DNA of 18,029 nt, from the NCBI GenBank assembly GCA_035539855.1, contig DATLHO010000259.1, positions 1 through 18,029 of the forward strand. Direction: 5' to 3'. Of this stretch, positions 11,626 to 18,029 are shown piece by piece. Within the stretch, counting starts at the first letter, position 1, and every line of letters begins with the position of its first letter. This DNA comes from DATLHO01 sp035539855 (GTDB lineage: Bacteria > Bacteroidota > Ignavibacteria > OLB7). The notes under the pieces are model-generated. The model ran no database searches, had not been told where the DNA came from, and saw only the letters and a program-made list of their open reading frames with translations. The position numbers were made by a program, and so were the translations under genes.

Positions 11626-14109
11626 ATGCTTCTGCCGCCCACATCGGAGGAGCTCCGCCTCCAGTCATTCCTGCGAATCCTTGCCGTCGTCTTCGCGCTC
11701 GCCGCGCTCGGCTATCTACTGCCGGCGCTCGTCGGCGACAACCGCCAGTCGTTCGTGCACCTTCCGTTCGTCACGAACTCCGCGGTGAAGGTCACCGTCA
11801 TGTCGCTGCTGTGCTTCTTCGCGGCGGCCGACGTGCGTCGCTACCACCTGCTCGCGTGGCTCGTCATCGTCGGGCACCTGATCTCCGAGGTCGCCGTCGG
11901 CGCCACGCTCATCTGGGGCGACACCGCGCGGACGATGACGGTCACGATTCCGTTCGTCGGCGAGACACTCACGTTCGCGGTGCGCAACGCGCTCATCGGC
12001 TCGATGATCCTCGACGGCGTCGTCATCTTTCTGCTCGCGTGGTTCTACCGATCGGCCGAGTGGTCGGCGTACGGACTCTCGTACCTGACGCCGATGGAGT
12101 TCCGATCGCTCGAAGCGCTCTCCGAGGCGCTGATCGTCGGCCGTCCGGAGGCGGTCGTCGTCACGCCGGCGGAGATGGCGCGCAGCGGCGATCGCTATCT
12201 CGGACTGTTCCGCGCGAAGACGAAGTGGATCTTCCGTCTCGTGCTCAACGCGATGCAGGTCTATCCCCTGCTCTCGTTCAAACCGCCGCTGTCGATGATG
12301 AACCCGCTCGACCGCCGGCAGTTCCTCGAGCAGCGGTTCTATCGTCAGACGGGGATGCTTCCGCAATTCTGGCGCACGCTCGTCAAGGTGATGATCCGCG
12401 TCGCGAAGCAGCTCGCGTACCTCTCCTACTACGACGATCCCCGCACGCACGCGCAGGTCGGGTACGTACCGTTCTCGAAGCGTCCCGCGTTCGCGAATTC
12501 TCCGGTCGAGGAGCGCACGCCGCTGCAGGTGACGCTGCCGTCGGAGATCGATCGCGACAGCGTGCACGGCGACGTCGTGATCATCGGATCGGGCGCGGGC
12601 GCGTCGATCCTCGCGCAGAGCATCCTGCGCAACGACCCGTCGCGCGAGATCATCATGCTCGAGCGGGGAGACTACGTCGACCGCGCCGAGATGAGCGAGG
12701 ACGAGATCGACATGCTCTCGAAGCTCTACTCCGAGGGCGCGCTGCAGCTCAGCAGGGATTTCAATTTCCAGGTGCTGCAGGGAAACTGTGTCGGCGGCAC
12801 GACGGTCGTCAACAACGCGATCTGCTTCGACCTTCCGGGGGAGGTGCTCGACCGCTGGAACGACGCCGGCGGCTTCGACGCGCGCATCGACGAGAGCGGG
12901 CTGGCCGCGTCGCATCGCCGCGTGCGCGATCTCATCGGCGTGCGCCGCCAGGACTACATGAACACTGTGCCAAGCGCGGATTCGACGAAGCGCAATCTCA
13001 ACCCGGGCGGCGCGCCGTTCATGGAGGGCATCCGACGGCTCGGGCTCGACGCGGCGCCGAACGAGGTCGACGTCGTCGAGGCGAACATCCGTGACTGCTA
13101 CGGCTGTGGATACTGCAACATCGGCTGCCGCTATGGCAAGAAGATGTCGATGCTCGACACGGTGCTGCCGCAACTGCAGCGCGACTACCCAGGGCAGGTG
13201 AAGATCATCGCCGGCTGCGAGGCCGAGAAGATCGTCACGAACGGCGGCCGCGCGACCGCGGTCGAGTGCGTGCTGAAAAACGGACGACGCATCACCGTGC
13301 ACGGCAGCACCATCGTCGTCTCCGCCGGAGCGGTCAGCTCCAGTCTGATTCTGCTGCGCTCCGGCATCGCCCGCGACCGGGCCGGACAGGGTCTGGCGTT
13401 CAACCTCGGCTCGCCGATGACGGCGGTCTTCGACCACGCGATCAACGCGTACGACGGCCTGCAGATCTCGCACTACATCCGGCAGCGTCCGTCGCGTGGA
13501 TTCATCGCGGAGATCTGGTACAACCCACCGGTCGCGCAGGCGCTGACGATGCCGGGATGGTTCGGCGACCACTTCGACAACATGCTCCGCTACAACCGCA
13601 TGGCGAGCGCCGGCGTGCTCGTTGCGACCGAGGGCAACGCGACGGTGCGTGACGCGGGGATTTTCCGACGCGACATCGACTACACGCCGAAGACGAGCGA
13701 CCTCGAGAAGCTCGCCGAGGGATTGATCACCGCCGGAGAGATCTGGCTGGCCGGCGGCGCGACGAGCGTGATGCCGCACACGCTCGACTTCCACGAATGG
13801 ACAACGACCGCCGAGCTCGAGCGGCTGCGCCGCATCGCGACGACGCCGGGCGCGATCACGCTCGGGACGGGCCACCCGCAGGGCGGCAACGCGATCAGCA
13901 GCGACCGCCGCCGCGGTGTCGTCTCGCCGGAGCTGCGCGTGCATGGCTACGACAACCTGTATGTCTGTGACGCGAGCGTCTTCCCGACGAGCATCGGCGT
14001 GAACCCGCAACTGACAGTGATGGCGCTGGCGGATTACGCGGGAGCGTTCGTGGCGGCGAAGGGCGCAAGGGCGGGCGCGGGAGCGGCGTCGGCGGGGGTG
14101 GTGGTGTAG
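11626..14109 (+). CDS. Membrane-anchored GMC-family oxidoreductase with cysteine cluster
   Basis: This 827-residue protein joins a membrane part to a FAD-dependent glucose-methanol-choline oxidoreductase. Four hydrophobic segments lie near residues 18-37, 54-70, 74-97 and 121-140. The FAD-binding motif is DVVIIGSGAGAS (316-327) with a later acidic LERGDYVDRAE. Catalytic residues typical of the family are H750 (TGHPQGGN) and N793 (GVNPQLT). A cluster C491-x2-C494-x2-C497-x3-C501 (CYGCGYCNIGC) resembles the cysteine-rich loop of long-chain alcohol oxidases, and its spacing is like that of an iron-sulphur ligand set. A long-chain or sterol-like alcohol in the membrane is the likely substrate type, but the electron acceptor is unknown. 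The conserved leader and the GAGGT before ATG 11626 support the start. The last 20 residues are a low-complexity Ala/Gly tail. Confidence 0.87.
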   Translation: MLLPPTSEELRLQSFLRILAVVFALAALGYLLPALVGDNRQSFVHLPFVTNSAVKVTVMSLLCFFAAADVRRYHLLAWLVIVGHLISEVAVGATLIWGDTARTMTVTIPFVGETLTFAVRNALIGSMILDGVVIFLLAWFYRSAEWSAYGLSYLTPMEFRSLEALSEALIVGRPEAVVVTPAEMARSGDRYLGLFRAKTKWIFRLVLNAMQVYPLLSFKPPLSMMNPLDRRQFLEQRFYRQTGMLPQFWRTLVKVMIRVAKQLAYLSYYDDPRTHAQVGYVPFSKRPAFANSPVEERTPLQVTLPSEIDRDSVHGDVVIIGSGAGASILAQSILRNDPSREIIMLERGDYVDRAEMSEDEIDMLSKLYSEGALQLSRDFNFQVLQGNCVGGTTVVNNAICFDLPGEVLDRWNDAGGFDARIDESGLAASHRRVRDLIGVRRQDYMNTVPSADSTKRNLNPGGAPFMEGIRRLGLDAAPNEVDVVEANIRDCYGCGYCNIGCRYGKKMSMLDTVLPQLQRDYPGQVKIIAGCEAEKIVTNGGRATAVECVLKNGRRITVHGSTIVVSAGAVSSSLILLRSGIARDRAGQGLAFNLGSPMTAVFDHAINAYDGLQISHYIRQRPSRGFIAEIWYNPPVAQALTMPGWFGDHFDNMLRYNRMASAGVLVATEGNATVRDAGIFRRDIDYTPKTSDLEKLAEGLITAGEIWLAGGATSVMPHTLDFHEWTTTAELERLRRIATTPGAITLGTGHPQGGNAISSDRRRGVVSPELRVHGYDNLYVCDASVFPTSIGVNPQLTVMALADYAGAFVAAKGARAGAGAASAGVVV

Positions 14110-14149
14110 CTCGATTGCGAGCGCGGGGCGCTCGATTGCGAGCGCGGGG
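14110..14149 (+). repeat. Two tandem copies of a 19-bp unit
   Basis: CTCGATTGCGAGCGCGGGG occurs at 14110-14128 and again, exactly, at 14131-14149, beginning right at the end of the GMC gene. Each copy contains a small CTCG/CGAG inverted repeat. A GC-rich palindrome follows at once. Confidence 0.7.
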
Positions 14150-14156
14150 GCTCGCT

Positions 14157-14176
14157 CCCGGCGCTCAAGCGCCGGG
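14157..14176 (+). terminator. Perfect 9-bp hairpin after the GMC gene
   Basis: CCCGGCGCT (14157-14165) pairs with AGCGCCGGG (14168-14176) with only CA between them. It lies about 50 bp after the stop codon with no T-tract. It may terminate or stabilise the GMC mRNA, or be one of the REP-like palindromes of this stretch. Confidence 0.4.
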
Positions 14177-14178
14177 CC

Positions 14179-14476
14179 GACACGTCAAGCCTCGTGAACG
14201 AGGCTCGCGCATTGAGCCGCGCCAGAGCATTGCCGAGAGACGACGCATCGCCGTGGGCTCGATGCGCGGCGCAGGTGCGCGCCGCGCCTTGCGACGATCA
14301 CAGAGGCGGTCGTCATAGCGCGATGCCGCGAGCGCTCTGCGATAATCGTTGCAGCCGGCGCAGTATCGCGAGCGCTCCCAGAGCGATCGCACCGAGCCCA
14401 TGCGCATGCGACGCGCTCTCGGCGATACACTGGCGTAGCTCCGTGCGAAAGCCTCGTTCACGAGGCTTGACGCGTC
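14179..14476. repeat. 298-bp quasi-palindrome, MITE- or BIME-like
   Basis: The ends are inverted copies centred at 14327/14328. Bases 14183-14205 are the exact reverse complement of 14450-14472 (23 of 23), the outer 32 bases match at 29, and the next 29 at 22. With one single-base gap the match continues to about base 14265. Each arm tip is itself a hairpin (AGCCTCG/CGAGGCT with loop TGAA or TTCA). The middle has smaller stems, such as GAGCGCTC...GAGCGCTC with TATCGC/GCGATA. There is no gene inside and no clear target-site duplication outside. A non-autonomous transposable element, a BIME-type repeat cluster or a long hairpin RNA are all possible. Confidence 0.7.
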
Positions 14477-14540
14477 AGCACGGCGGTTGACCGCCGTGCT
14501 GATGAGGCGTGACCGCCGTGCCGACTAACCGCCATGCTGA
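14477..14540 (+). repeat. Hairpin and three-copy 14-bp repeat
   Basis: AGCACGGCGG (14477-14486) pairs perfectly with CCGCCGTGCT (14491-14500) around TTGA. The right arm belongs to a repeated unit: GACCGCCGTGCTGA (14489), GACCGCCGTGCCGA (14511) and AACCGCCATGCTGA (14527). The copies decay from left to right, as if a palindromic repeat had been copied and had drifted. Confidence 0.6.
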
Positions 14541-14615
14541 CCCGGTAACCTTTCGCCCGCGACGCGCACCTCCCTGCAGTCTGCTTCCCGTCACACTCAA
14601 CGAGCACCTGCAGTC

Positions 14616-15311
14616 ATGCGCAACCTCATCGCACTCCTTGCCTTTGCCGCGGCCTCGATCGCCACGGCGCAACCGTCGATCTCCGTCACGCCCGCGACCA
14701 TCGAGTTCGGACGCATCGGACCGAACCGCGCGGACACGACCGTCGTCATCGCCAATCGCGGCCGCGAGCCCCTCGTCATCGAGCGCCTCGTCACCTCGTG
14801 CGGTTGCACGACCGCGCCGTTCGAGCGCCGCGAGCTGGCTCCGGGCGAGAGCGTGAGCGTCGCGGTCTCGGTCGACGCCCGCCACAAGAACAACGATGTC
14901 CGCACCTCGGTCACGATCCTCTCGAACGACTCCGCCTCGCCCCGGCTCGCGGTGCCGCTGCACGCCACCGTCGTGCGCGCGGTGTCGATGCCGGAGATGC
15001 TCGGTCCGGTCGACGGGCCCGTCGGCAAGCCGCAGCAGATCGAGCTGCAGATCCGCAACGTCAGCGGCGAGCCGCTGCACCTGAGCGCGCCACGCGTCAC
15101 CGGCGACGGGCTCGAAGCGACGATCGGCCTCAACGAGATCACGATTCCGGCGGGCGAGGAGCGATCGATCCCCGTGACCATCACGGCGAAAAAATCCGGG
15201 ACGACATCGGGCACGCTAACCATCAGCACCGACAACGCGTTTCAGCCGGAGCTGGCCGTCGGGATCTACTCGAATGTCGCGTCTGACTCGCGCACCACGG
15301 CAAAGCCCTGA
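14616..15311 (+). CDS. Secreted DUF1573-family protein
   Basis: This 231-residue protein starts with a Sec signal peptide (MRNLIALLAFAAASIATAQ). The first beta-sandwich domain is DUF1573-like: ISVTPATIEFGRIGPNRADTTVVIANRG, then VTSCGCTTAPFERRELAPGES. The SCGCTT motif and the 'PG-S-SV-V-VD' strand are hallmarks. A second Ig-like domain (about 120-220) repeats the pattern (IELQIRNVSGEPLHL, ITIPAGEERSIPVTIT, SGTLTISTDN). Such proteins sit in the periplasm or on the surface, are common in the Bacteroidota and relatives, and mostly lack a known function. Upstream TAACCTTTC (14546-14554) may be its promoter, though the spacing differs from the other boxes. No strong Shine-Dalgarno precedes the ATG. 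A strong terminator follows, so it is probably transcribed alone. Confidence 0.85.
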   Translation: MRNLIALLAFAAASIATAQPSISVTPATIEFGRIGPNRADTTVVIANRGREPLVIERLVTSCGCTTAPFERRELAPGESVSVAVSVDARHKNNDVRTSVTILSNDSASPRLAVPLHATVVRAVSMPEMLGPVDGPVGKPQQIELQIRNVSGEPLHLSAPRVTGDGLEATIGLNEITIPAGEERSIPVTITAKKSGTTSGTLTISTDNAFQPELAVGIYSNVASDSRTTAKP

Positions 15312-15337
15312 TCGGCCAAGACCTCGCCGATCCACCC

Positions 15338-15368
15338 GAGCCCCGGCCACCCCCGGGGCTCTCTTTTT
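15338..15368 (+). terminator. Intrinsic terminator of the DUF1573 gene
   Basis: GAGCCCCGG (15338-15346) pairs perfectly with CCGGGGCTC (15353-15361), followed by TCTTTTT. This is a textbook intrinsic terminator 27 bp after the stop codon and the clearest one in the high-GC part of the window. Confidence 0.9.
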
Positions 15369-15380
15369 GCCCTGTCCGGC

Positions 15381-15455
15381 TTTCCTCTCACGTTTCCTAT
15401 CCCGTATTCCTGTCACGTTTTCCCGTCGCGTTTTCCTGTCACGCTTTTCTGTCCG
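15381..15455 (+). repeat. Six degenerate 12-13 bp tandem units
   Basis: Successive units are TTTCCTCTCACG, TTTCCTATCCCG, TATTCCTGTCACG, TTTTCCCGTCGCG, TTTTCCTGTCACG and CTTTTCTGTCCG. The consensus is about TTTTCCTGTCACG. The array ends 30 bp before the promoter-like box of the metacaspase fusion gene, where repeated activator or repressor sites would be expected. Units are about 1.2 helical turns apart. Confidence 0.6.
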
Positions 15456-15485
15456 CCCCAGGCTCGACATCCTGCCGCTTCGGAT

Positions 15486-15494
15486 GTATCTTCC
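15486..15494 (+). promoter_or_regulatory. GTATCTTCC promoter-like box
   Basis: GTATCTTCC, with a C-run just behind it (CGGTCCCCCCC), resembles the box and the following bases before the full-length regulator at 7990 (GTATATTC, then CGGTCCCCCG). It is about 155 bp before the start codon of the fusion gene. Confidence 0.45.
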
Positions 15495-15647
15495 ATCCGT
15501 CGGTCCCCCCCACTGCTCCTCCACAGCCTAACACTGCCGTCCCCTCCCGGCATGCACTCCCGCGTTGCGCACGTGCGCGCGAGCCGTCGCTCGCGCCATG
15601 CATCGCACACCCGCGCGGGAACCAACACATAGTCCGGAGTCCGCACC

Positions 15648-18029
15648 ATGCCTCCGCCATTCCGCCAGATCACGCTGCCGCAGTTCGCGGCCCTCGTCGA
15701 GAGCTTCACCTTCACGCGCCGGATCGTCGAGGTGCACATGCACCACACATGGCGACCCAACCGCTCGCAGTACCAGGGCGCCAAGACGATCAACGGCATG
15801 TGGCGACACCACACCGCCGTCAACGGCTGGTCCGACATCGCGCAGCACATCACCATCGCGCCCGACGGCACCATCTGGCTCGGCCGCAACTGGAACCGCT
15901 CGCCGGCCTCCTCCGGAGGCTTCAACGGCACGTCCGCGCGCGGACCGTTCATGTTCGAGATCATCGGCGACTTCGACGCCGGCCACGATCCGTTCGACGG
16001 ACCGCAGCGCGACACGGTCATCGGCGTCATCGCGCACGTGCAGCGACGCTTCGGACTGCAGCCGGAGGCCCTGCGCTTCCACAACGAGATGTCCTCGAAG
16101 AGCTGTCCCGGCAACGCGATCAGCAAGGCCGACGTCATCGCCGCGGTGCGCGCGTTCAACGAGGCGCTCGACGCGCCGCGCGAGGGCGCTCGCGGCGCGC
16201 GCGCGGGCGCACGGCGCGGACCGTTCGCCGCGTCGGAGCTCGAGGGCACGTCGCTGCGCGAGATCTCGACGATCGCGCGCGAGCTCGAGGCAGGCCCGGG
16301 CGAAGACGATCCGTTCGACGCCGAGCCGACGCACGACGAGGTGCTCGACTTCGACGGACCAGGAGGATCGCGCGGCGCGCGTGCGGCGACCGCGCGCGGC
16401 GGCCTGACGCCGGGCGAGCTGCGGCTGTTGCGTCCCCACGTCATCAACCTGCGGCAGGGTCGCTTCAGCGACGACGGCGACTTCGACACGACGAAGGAGG
16501 ATGTCGACGCGATCTTCGAGCGGCACTTGAGCGACGCGCTTGCCGAGGCGCAGCGACAGGATCGGAAGCTCCGCATCCTCTTCCACGCGCACGGCGGCCT
16601 GACCAGCGAGTCAAGCGCGCTGCGCTACGCGTTCGACGTGCGCGGGTGGTGGCTCGCCAATGGGGTCTATCCGCTGTTCTTCGTCTGGGAGACCGGACTG
16701 ACCGAGACGCTCAAGGACATGTTCGCCGGCGCGCAGCGGGGACTCGAGCGCGCGACCGGGCGCGGCGTCGGCGACTGGCTCGCCGACCACGTCAGCGATC
16801 CGGCGCTCGAGAAGCTCGCGCGCATCGCGCAGGGAGAGCGCATCTGGTCGTCGATGAAGTGGAGCGCGGAGAAGGCATCCGAGCCGGAGGGCGGCGCGCG
16901 CTACGTCGCCGAGCGGCTGCGGGCGTTCTGCGCGCAGCACGCCGATCGTCTCGAGCTGCACGCGGTCGGCCACAGCGCCGGCTCGATCTTCCACGCGCAC
17001 TTCCTGCCGTGCGCGATCGCGGATGGCGGCGTGCGCTTCGACTCGCTGCACCTGCTGGCGCCGGCCATCCGCGTCGACGAGTTCAATCGACGGCTCAAGC
17101 CGCTGATCGGTCGCGGCGTCGACACCGCGACGATCTTCACGATGGACCGTGACACCGAGCGCGCCGACTGCTGCGGCACGGTGTACCGCAAGTCGCTCCT
17201 GTACCTGATCCACTACTCCCTCGAGCGCGAGCGCGAGGCCGCGATCCTCGGACTGCAGATCTCGCTCGAGCGCGACCGCGAGCTGCGCGCGCTCTTCGGA
17301 CTCGACGGCGTCCCATCGCCGCACGGCGAGATCATCTGGTCTCCGACCGACGTCACCACCGGGCGCAGCGCTTCCGCGGCGACCGAGCACGGAGGCTTCG
17401 ACAACGATCGCCGCACGATGGAGAGCGTGCTGCGCCGAGTGATCGGCGCCGACGACCACGCGCCGATCACGCCGTACCCTGACCACGCCGAGCGCTCGAT
17501 TCTGGGCAACTCTTGGGATGAAGCGTATGTCGTGCCCGATGAAGTGCTCGACGCGATGTGGAATCCTCCAAAGGAGCCCGCGGCCGCCGCAACGAATGCC
17601 TCCACGATCGGCTTCGAGATCGAGACGAAGGTCGAGGTGCCGGAGAAACCTATCGCGACGACGATCAACCCGTCGAAGGGCGCGCGCCGGGCGCTCTGCG
17701 TCGGCATCGACGAGTATCGCGGCCAGCCGCTCTCCGGCTGCGTCGCCGACGCGCGGCTCTGGAAGTCGACGCTGAAGAAGCTCGGCTTCGACGAGATCCG
17801 CTCACTCGAGAACGCGCAGGCGACGCGCGAGGCGATCATGAAGGAGCTCGGCCGGCTCATCGACGAGAGCGAGCCGGGCGACGTGCTGGCGTTCCAGTAC
17901 GCCGGTCACGGCACGCAGGTGCCGGACGTCAGCGGCGACGAGAAGTCCGACGATCCGCGTACCGCGAAGCAGGACGAGGCGCTCTGTCCGTTCGATCTCG
18001 ACCTCGGACACCTGCTGATCGACGACGAC
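15648..18029 (+). CDS. PGRP/amidase - alpha/beta hydrolase - metacaspase fusion protein (3' end missing)
   Basis: The frame is open from ATG 15648 (GGAG at 15636-15639) to the window edge: 794 residues and continuing. Residues 24-168 match PGRP/Amidase_2 peptidoglycan amidases: HMHHTW (30-35), GWSDIAQHITIAPDGTIWLGRNW, EIIGDFDAG, and H145 with C153 (FHNEMSSKSCPG) as zinc ligands, spaced as in T7 lysozyme. Residues 170-260 are an Arg/Gly- and Asp/Glu-rich linker. Residues 305-520 look like a serine alpha/beta hydrolase: LFHAHGGL (312-319) for the oxyanion loop and GHSAGS (441-446) with nucleophile S443. Residues 675 onward are a C14 metacaspase-like domain: RRALCVGIDEYRG, GCVADARLW, and catalytic H754 in FQYAGHGTQ, then DEALCPFDLD and LIDDD. 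The catalytic Cys should lie beyond the window. No signal peptide is present. It is probably a cytoplasmic protease with an attached cell-wall-recognition module, perhaps a cell-death or defence effector. Confidence 0.85.
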   Translation, partial: MPPPFRQITLPQFAALVESFTFTRRIVEVHMHHTWRPNRSQYQGAKTINGMWRHHTAVNGWSDIAQHITIAPDGTIWLGRNWNRSPASSGGFNGTSARGPFMFEIIGDFDAGHDPFDGPQRDTVIGVIAHVQRRFGLQPEALRFHNEMSSKSCPGNAISKADVIAAVRAFNEALDAPREGARGARAGARRGPFAASELEGTSLREISTIARELEAGPGEDDPFDAEPTHDEVLDFDGPGGSRGARAATARGGLTPGELRLLRPHVINLRQGRFSDDGDFDTTKEDVDAIFERHLSDALAEAQRQDRKLRILFHAHGGLTSESSALRYAFDVRGWWLANGVYPLFFVWETGLTETLKDMFAGAQRGLERATGRGVGDWLADHVSDPALEKLARIAQGERIWSSMKWSAEKASEPEGGARYVAERLRAFCAQHADRLELHAVGHSAGSIFHAHFLPCAIADGGVRFDSLHLLAPAIRVDEFNRRLKPLIGRGVDTATIFTMDRDTERADCCGTVYRKSLLYLIHYSLEREREAAILGLQISLERDRELRALFGLDGVPSPHGEIIWSPTDVTTGRSASAATEHGGFDNDRRTMESVLRRVIGADDHAPITPYPDHAERSILGNSWDEAYVVPDEVLDAMWNPPKEPAAAATNASTIGFEIETKVEVPEKPIATTINPSKGARRALCVGIDEYRGQPLSGCVADARLWKSTLKKLGFDEIRSLENAQATREAIMKELGRLIDESEPGDVLAFQYAGHGTQVPDVSGDEKSDDPRTAKQDEALCPFDLDLGHLLIDDD

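Larger units (their letters stand above)
14110..14615. other. Gene-free, palindrome-rich stretch
   Basis: No credible protein gene lies between the GMC oxidoreductase and the DUF1573 gene. In order, the stretch holds a tandem 19-bp repeat, a 9-bp hairpin (14157-14176), a 298-bp quasi-palindrome (14179-14476), a 10-bp hairpin (14477-14500) and three copies of a 14-bp unit (14489-14540). The short open frames in it read through the palindrome on both strands and are an effect of its symmetry. Confidence 0.75.
15312..15647 (+). other. Intergenic stretch before the metacaspase fusion gene
   Basis: No gene is supported in these 336 bp. The stretch contains the terminator of the DUF1573 gene, a degenerate 12-13 bp tandem repeat (15381-15455), a GTATCTTCC promoter-like box (15486-15494) and a leader of about 150 nt. 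The leader carries a perfect 8-bp hairpin, GCGCGAGC/GCTCGCGC with a CGTC loop (15577-15596). The layout, repeat then promoter then long leader, suggests that the large downstream gene is specially regulated. Confidence 0.65.

Noticed and set aside
11523..11628. A riboswitch in the shared leader before the regulator and GMC genes
   Set aside because: The leader is conserved in blocks but is pyrimidine-rich with no clear conserved stems; shared promoter and translation signals explain it better.
11716..14010. A 764-residue open frame on the minus strand opposite the GMC oxidoreductase
   Set aside because: Same reason: low-complexity, no domain, complete overlap with a gene whose catalytic motifs are clear.
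14179..14476. A complete insertion sequence
   Set aside because: There are inverted repeats but no transposase gene and no visible target-site duplication, so only a non-autonomous element could be proposed.
14194..14490. Short open frames of 80-98 residues on both strands inside the quasi-palindrome
   Set aside because: They mirror each other because the DNA is palindromic (both strands begin with MNEA), so they reflect symmetry, not coding.
15381..15455. CRISPR array
   Set aside because: Units of 12-13 bp follow each other directly with no unique spacers, and no cas genes are present.
15413..16592. Two long minus-strand open frames opposite the fusion gene, and two shorter plus-strand frames inside it
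   Set aside because: The continuous frame from 15648 carries three recognisable domains; the others have none.

Overview
The window comes from a high-GC bacterium that uses Shine-Dalgarno sequences at many but not all genes. Several clues hint at a relative of the Bacteroidota/Ignavibacteria (FCB) group: recurring promoter-like boxes of the form TAnnTT(T)C/G, a secreted DUF1573-type protein with an SCGCTT motif, and a possible sorting-domain-like tail at the left edge. This placement is an inference. There are no rRNA or tRNA genes, no CRISPR array and no transposase gene.

Region 1 (1-3933) is visibly less GC-rich than the rest. It holds two gene-poor stretches with hairpins and a cluster of related regulators: a full-length one (669-1559), two without the N-terminal helix-turn-helix (1918-2712, 2789-3562), and a small gene that is only that N-terminal helix-turn-helix (3586-3933). 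Region 2 (3918-5410, minus strand) is a compact TetR regulator plus alpha/beta-hydrolase pair, with a clear palindromic operator overlapping its promoter. Region 3 (5514-9075) returns to the plus strand. It carries another short regulator, a ComEC-like metallo-beta-lactamase-fold hydrolase and a second full-length regulator preceded by a coupled 15-codon leader ORF. Region 4 (9209-11449) carries a small secreted protein, a subtilisin-type protease without a signal peptide, and an 80-residue protein shaped like a free-standing subtilisin propeptide/inhibitor. Region 5 (11626-15311) holds a membrane-anchored GMC oxidoreductase with a cysteine cluster, a 298-bp quasi-palindrome embedded in smaller palindromes, and a secreted DUF1573 protein with a strong terminator. 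Region 6 (15312-18029) has a degenerate 12-13 bp tandem repeat and then the start of a large protein, open to the window edge. In its 794 visible residues it fuses a PGRP/Amidase_2-like domain, a serine alpha/beta-hydrolase-like domain and a metacaspase-like peptidase domain.

The most unusual content is (a) a mix-and-match regulator family built from three parts, an IS630-transposase-like helix-turn-helix, a central presumed sensor domain and a LuxR-type helix-turn-helix, present in six versions within 8.5 kb; and (b) three hydrolytic modules often used as effectors (MBL fold, subtilase with its own inhibitor-like partner, and the amidase-hydrolase-metacaspase fusion) interleaved with those regulators. 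Similar promoter boxes, and in two cases a homologous leader of about 100 bp, precede regulator and effector genes alike. A co-regulated stress, cell-death or conflict island is a reasonable hypothesis, but nothing in the sequence proves it.
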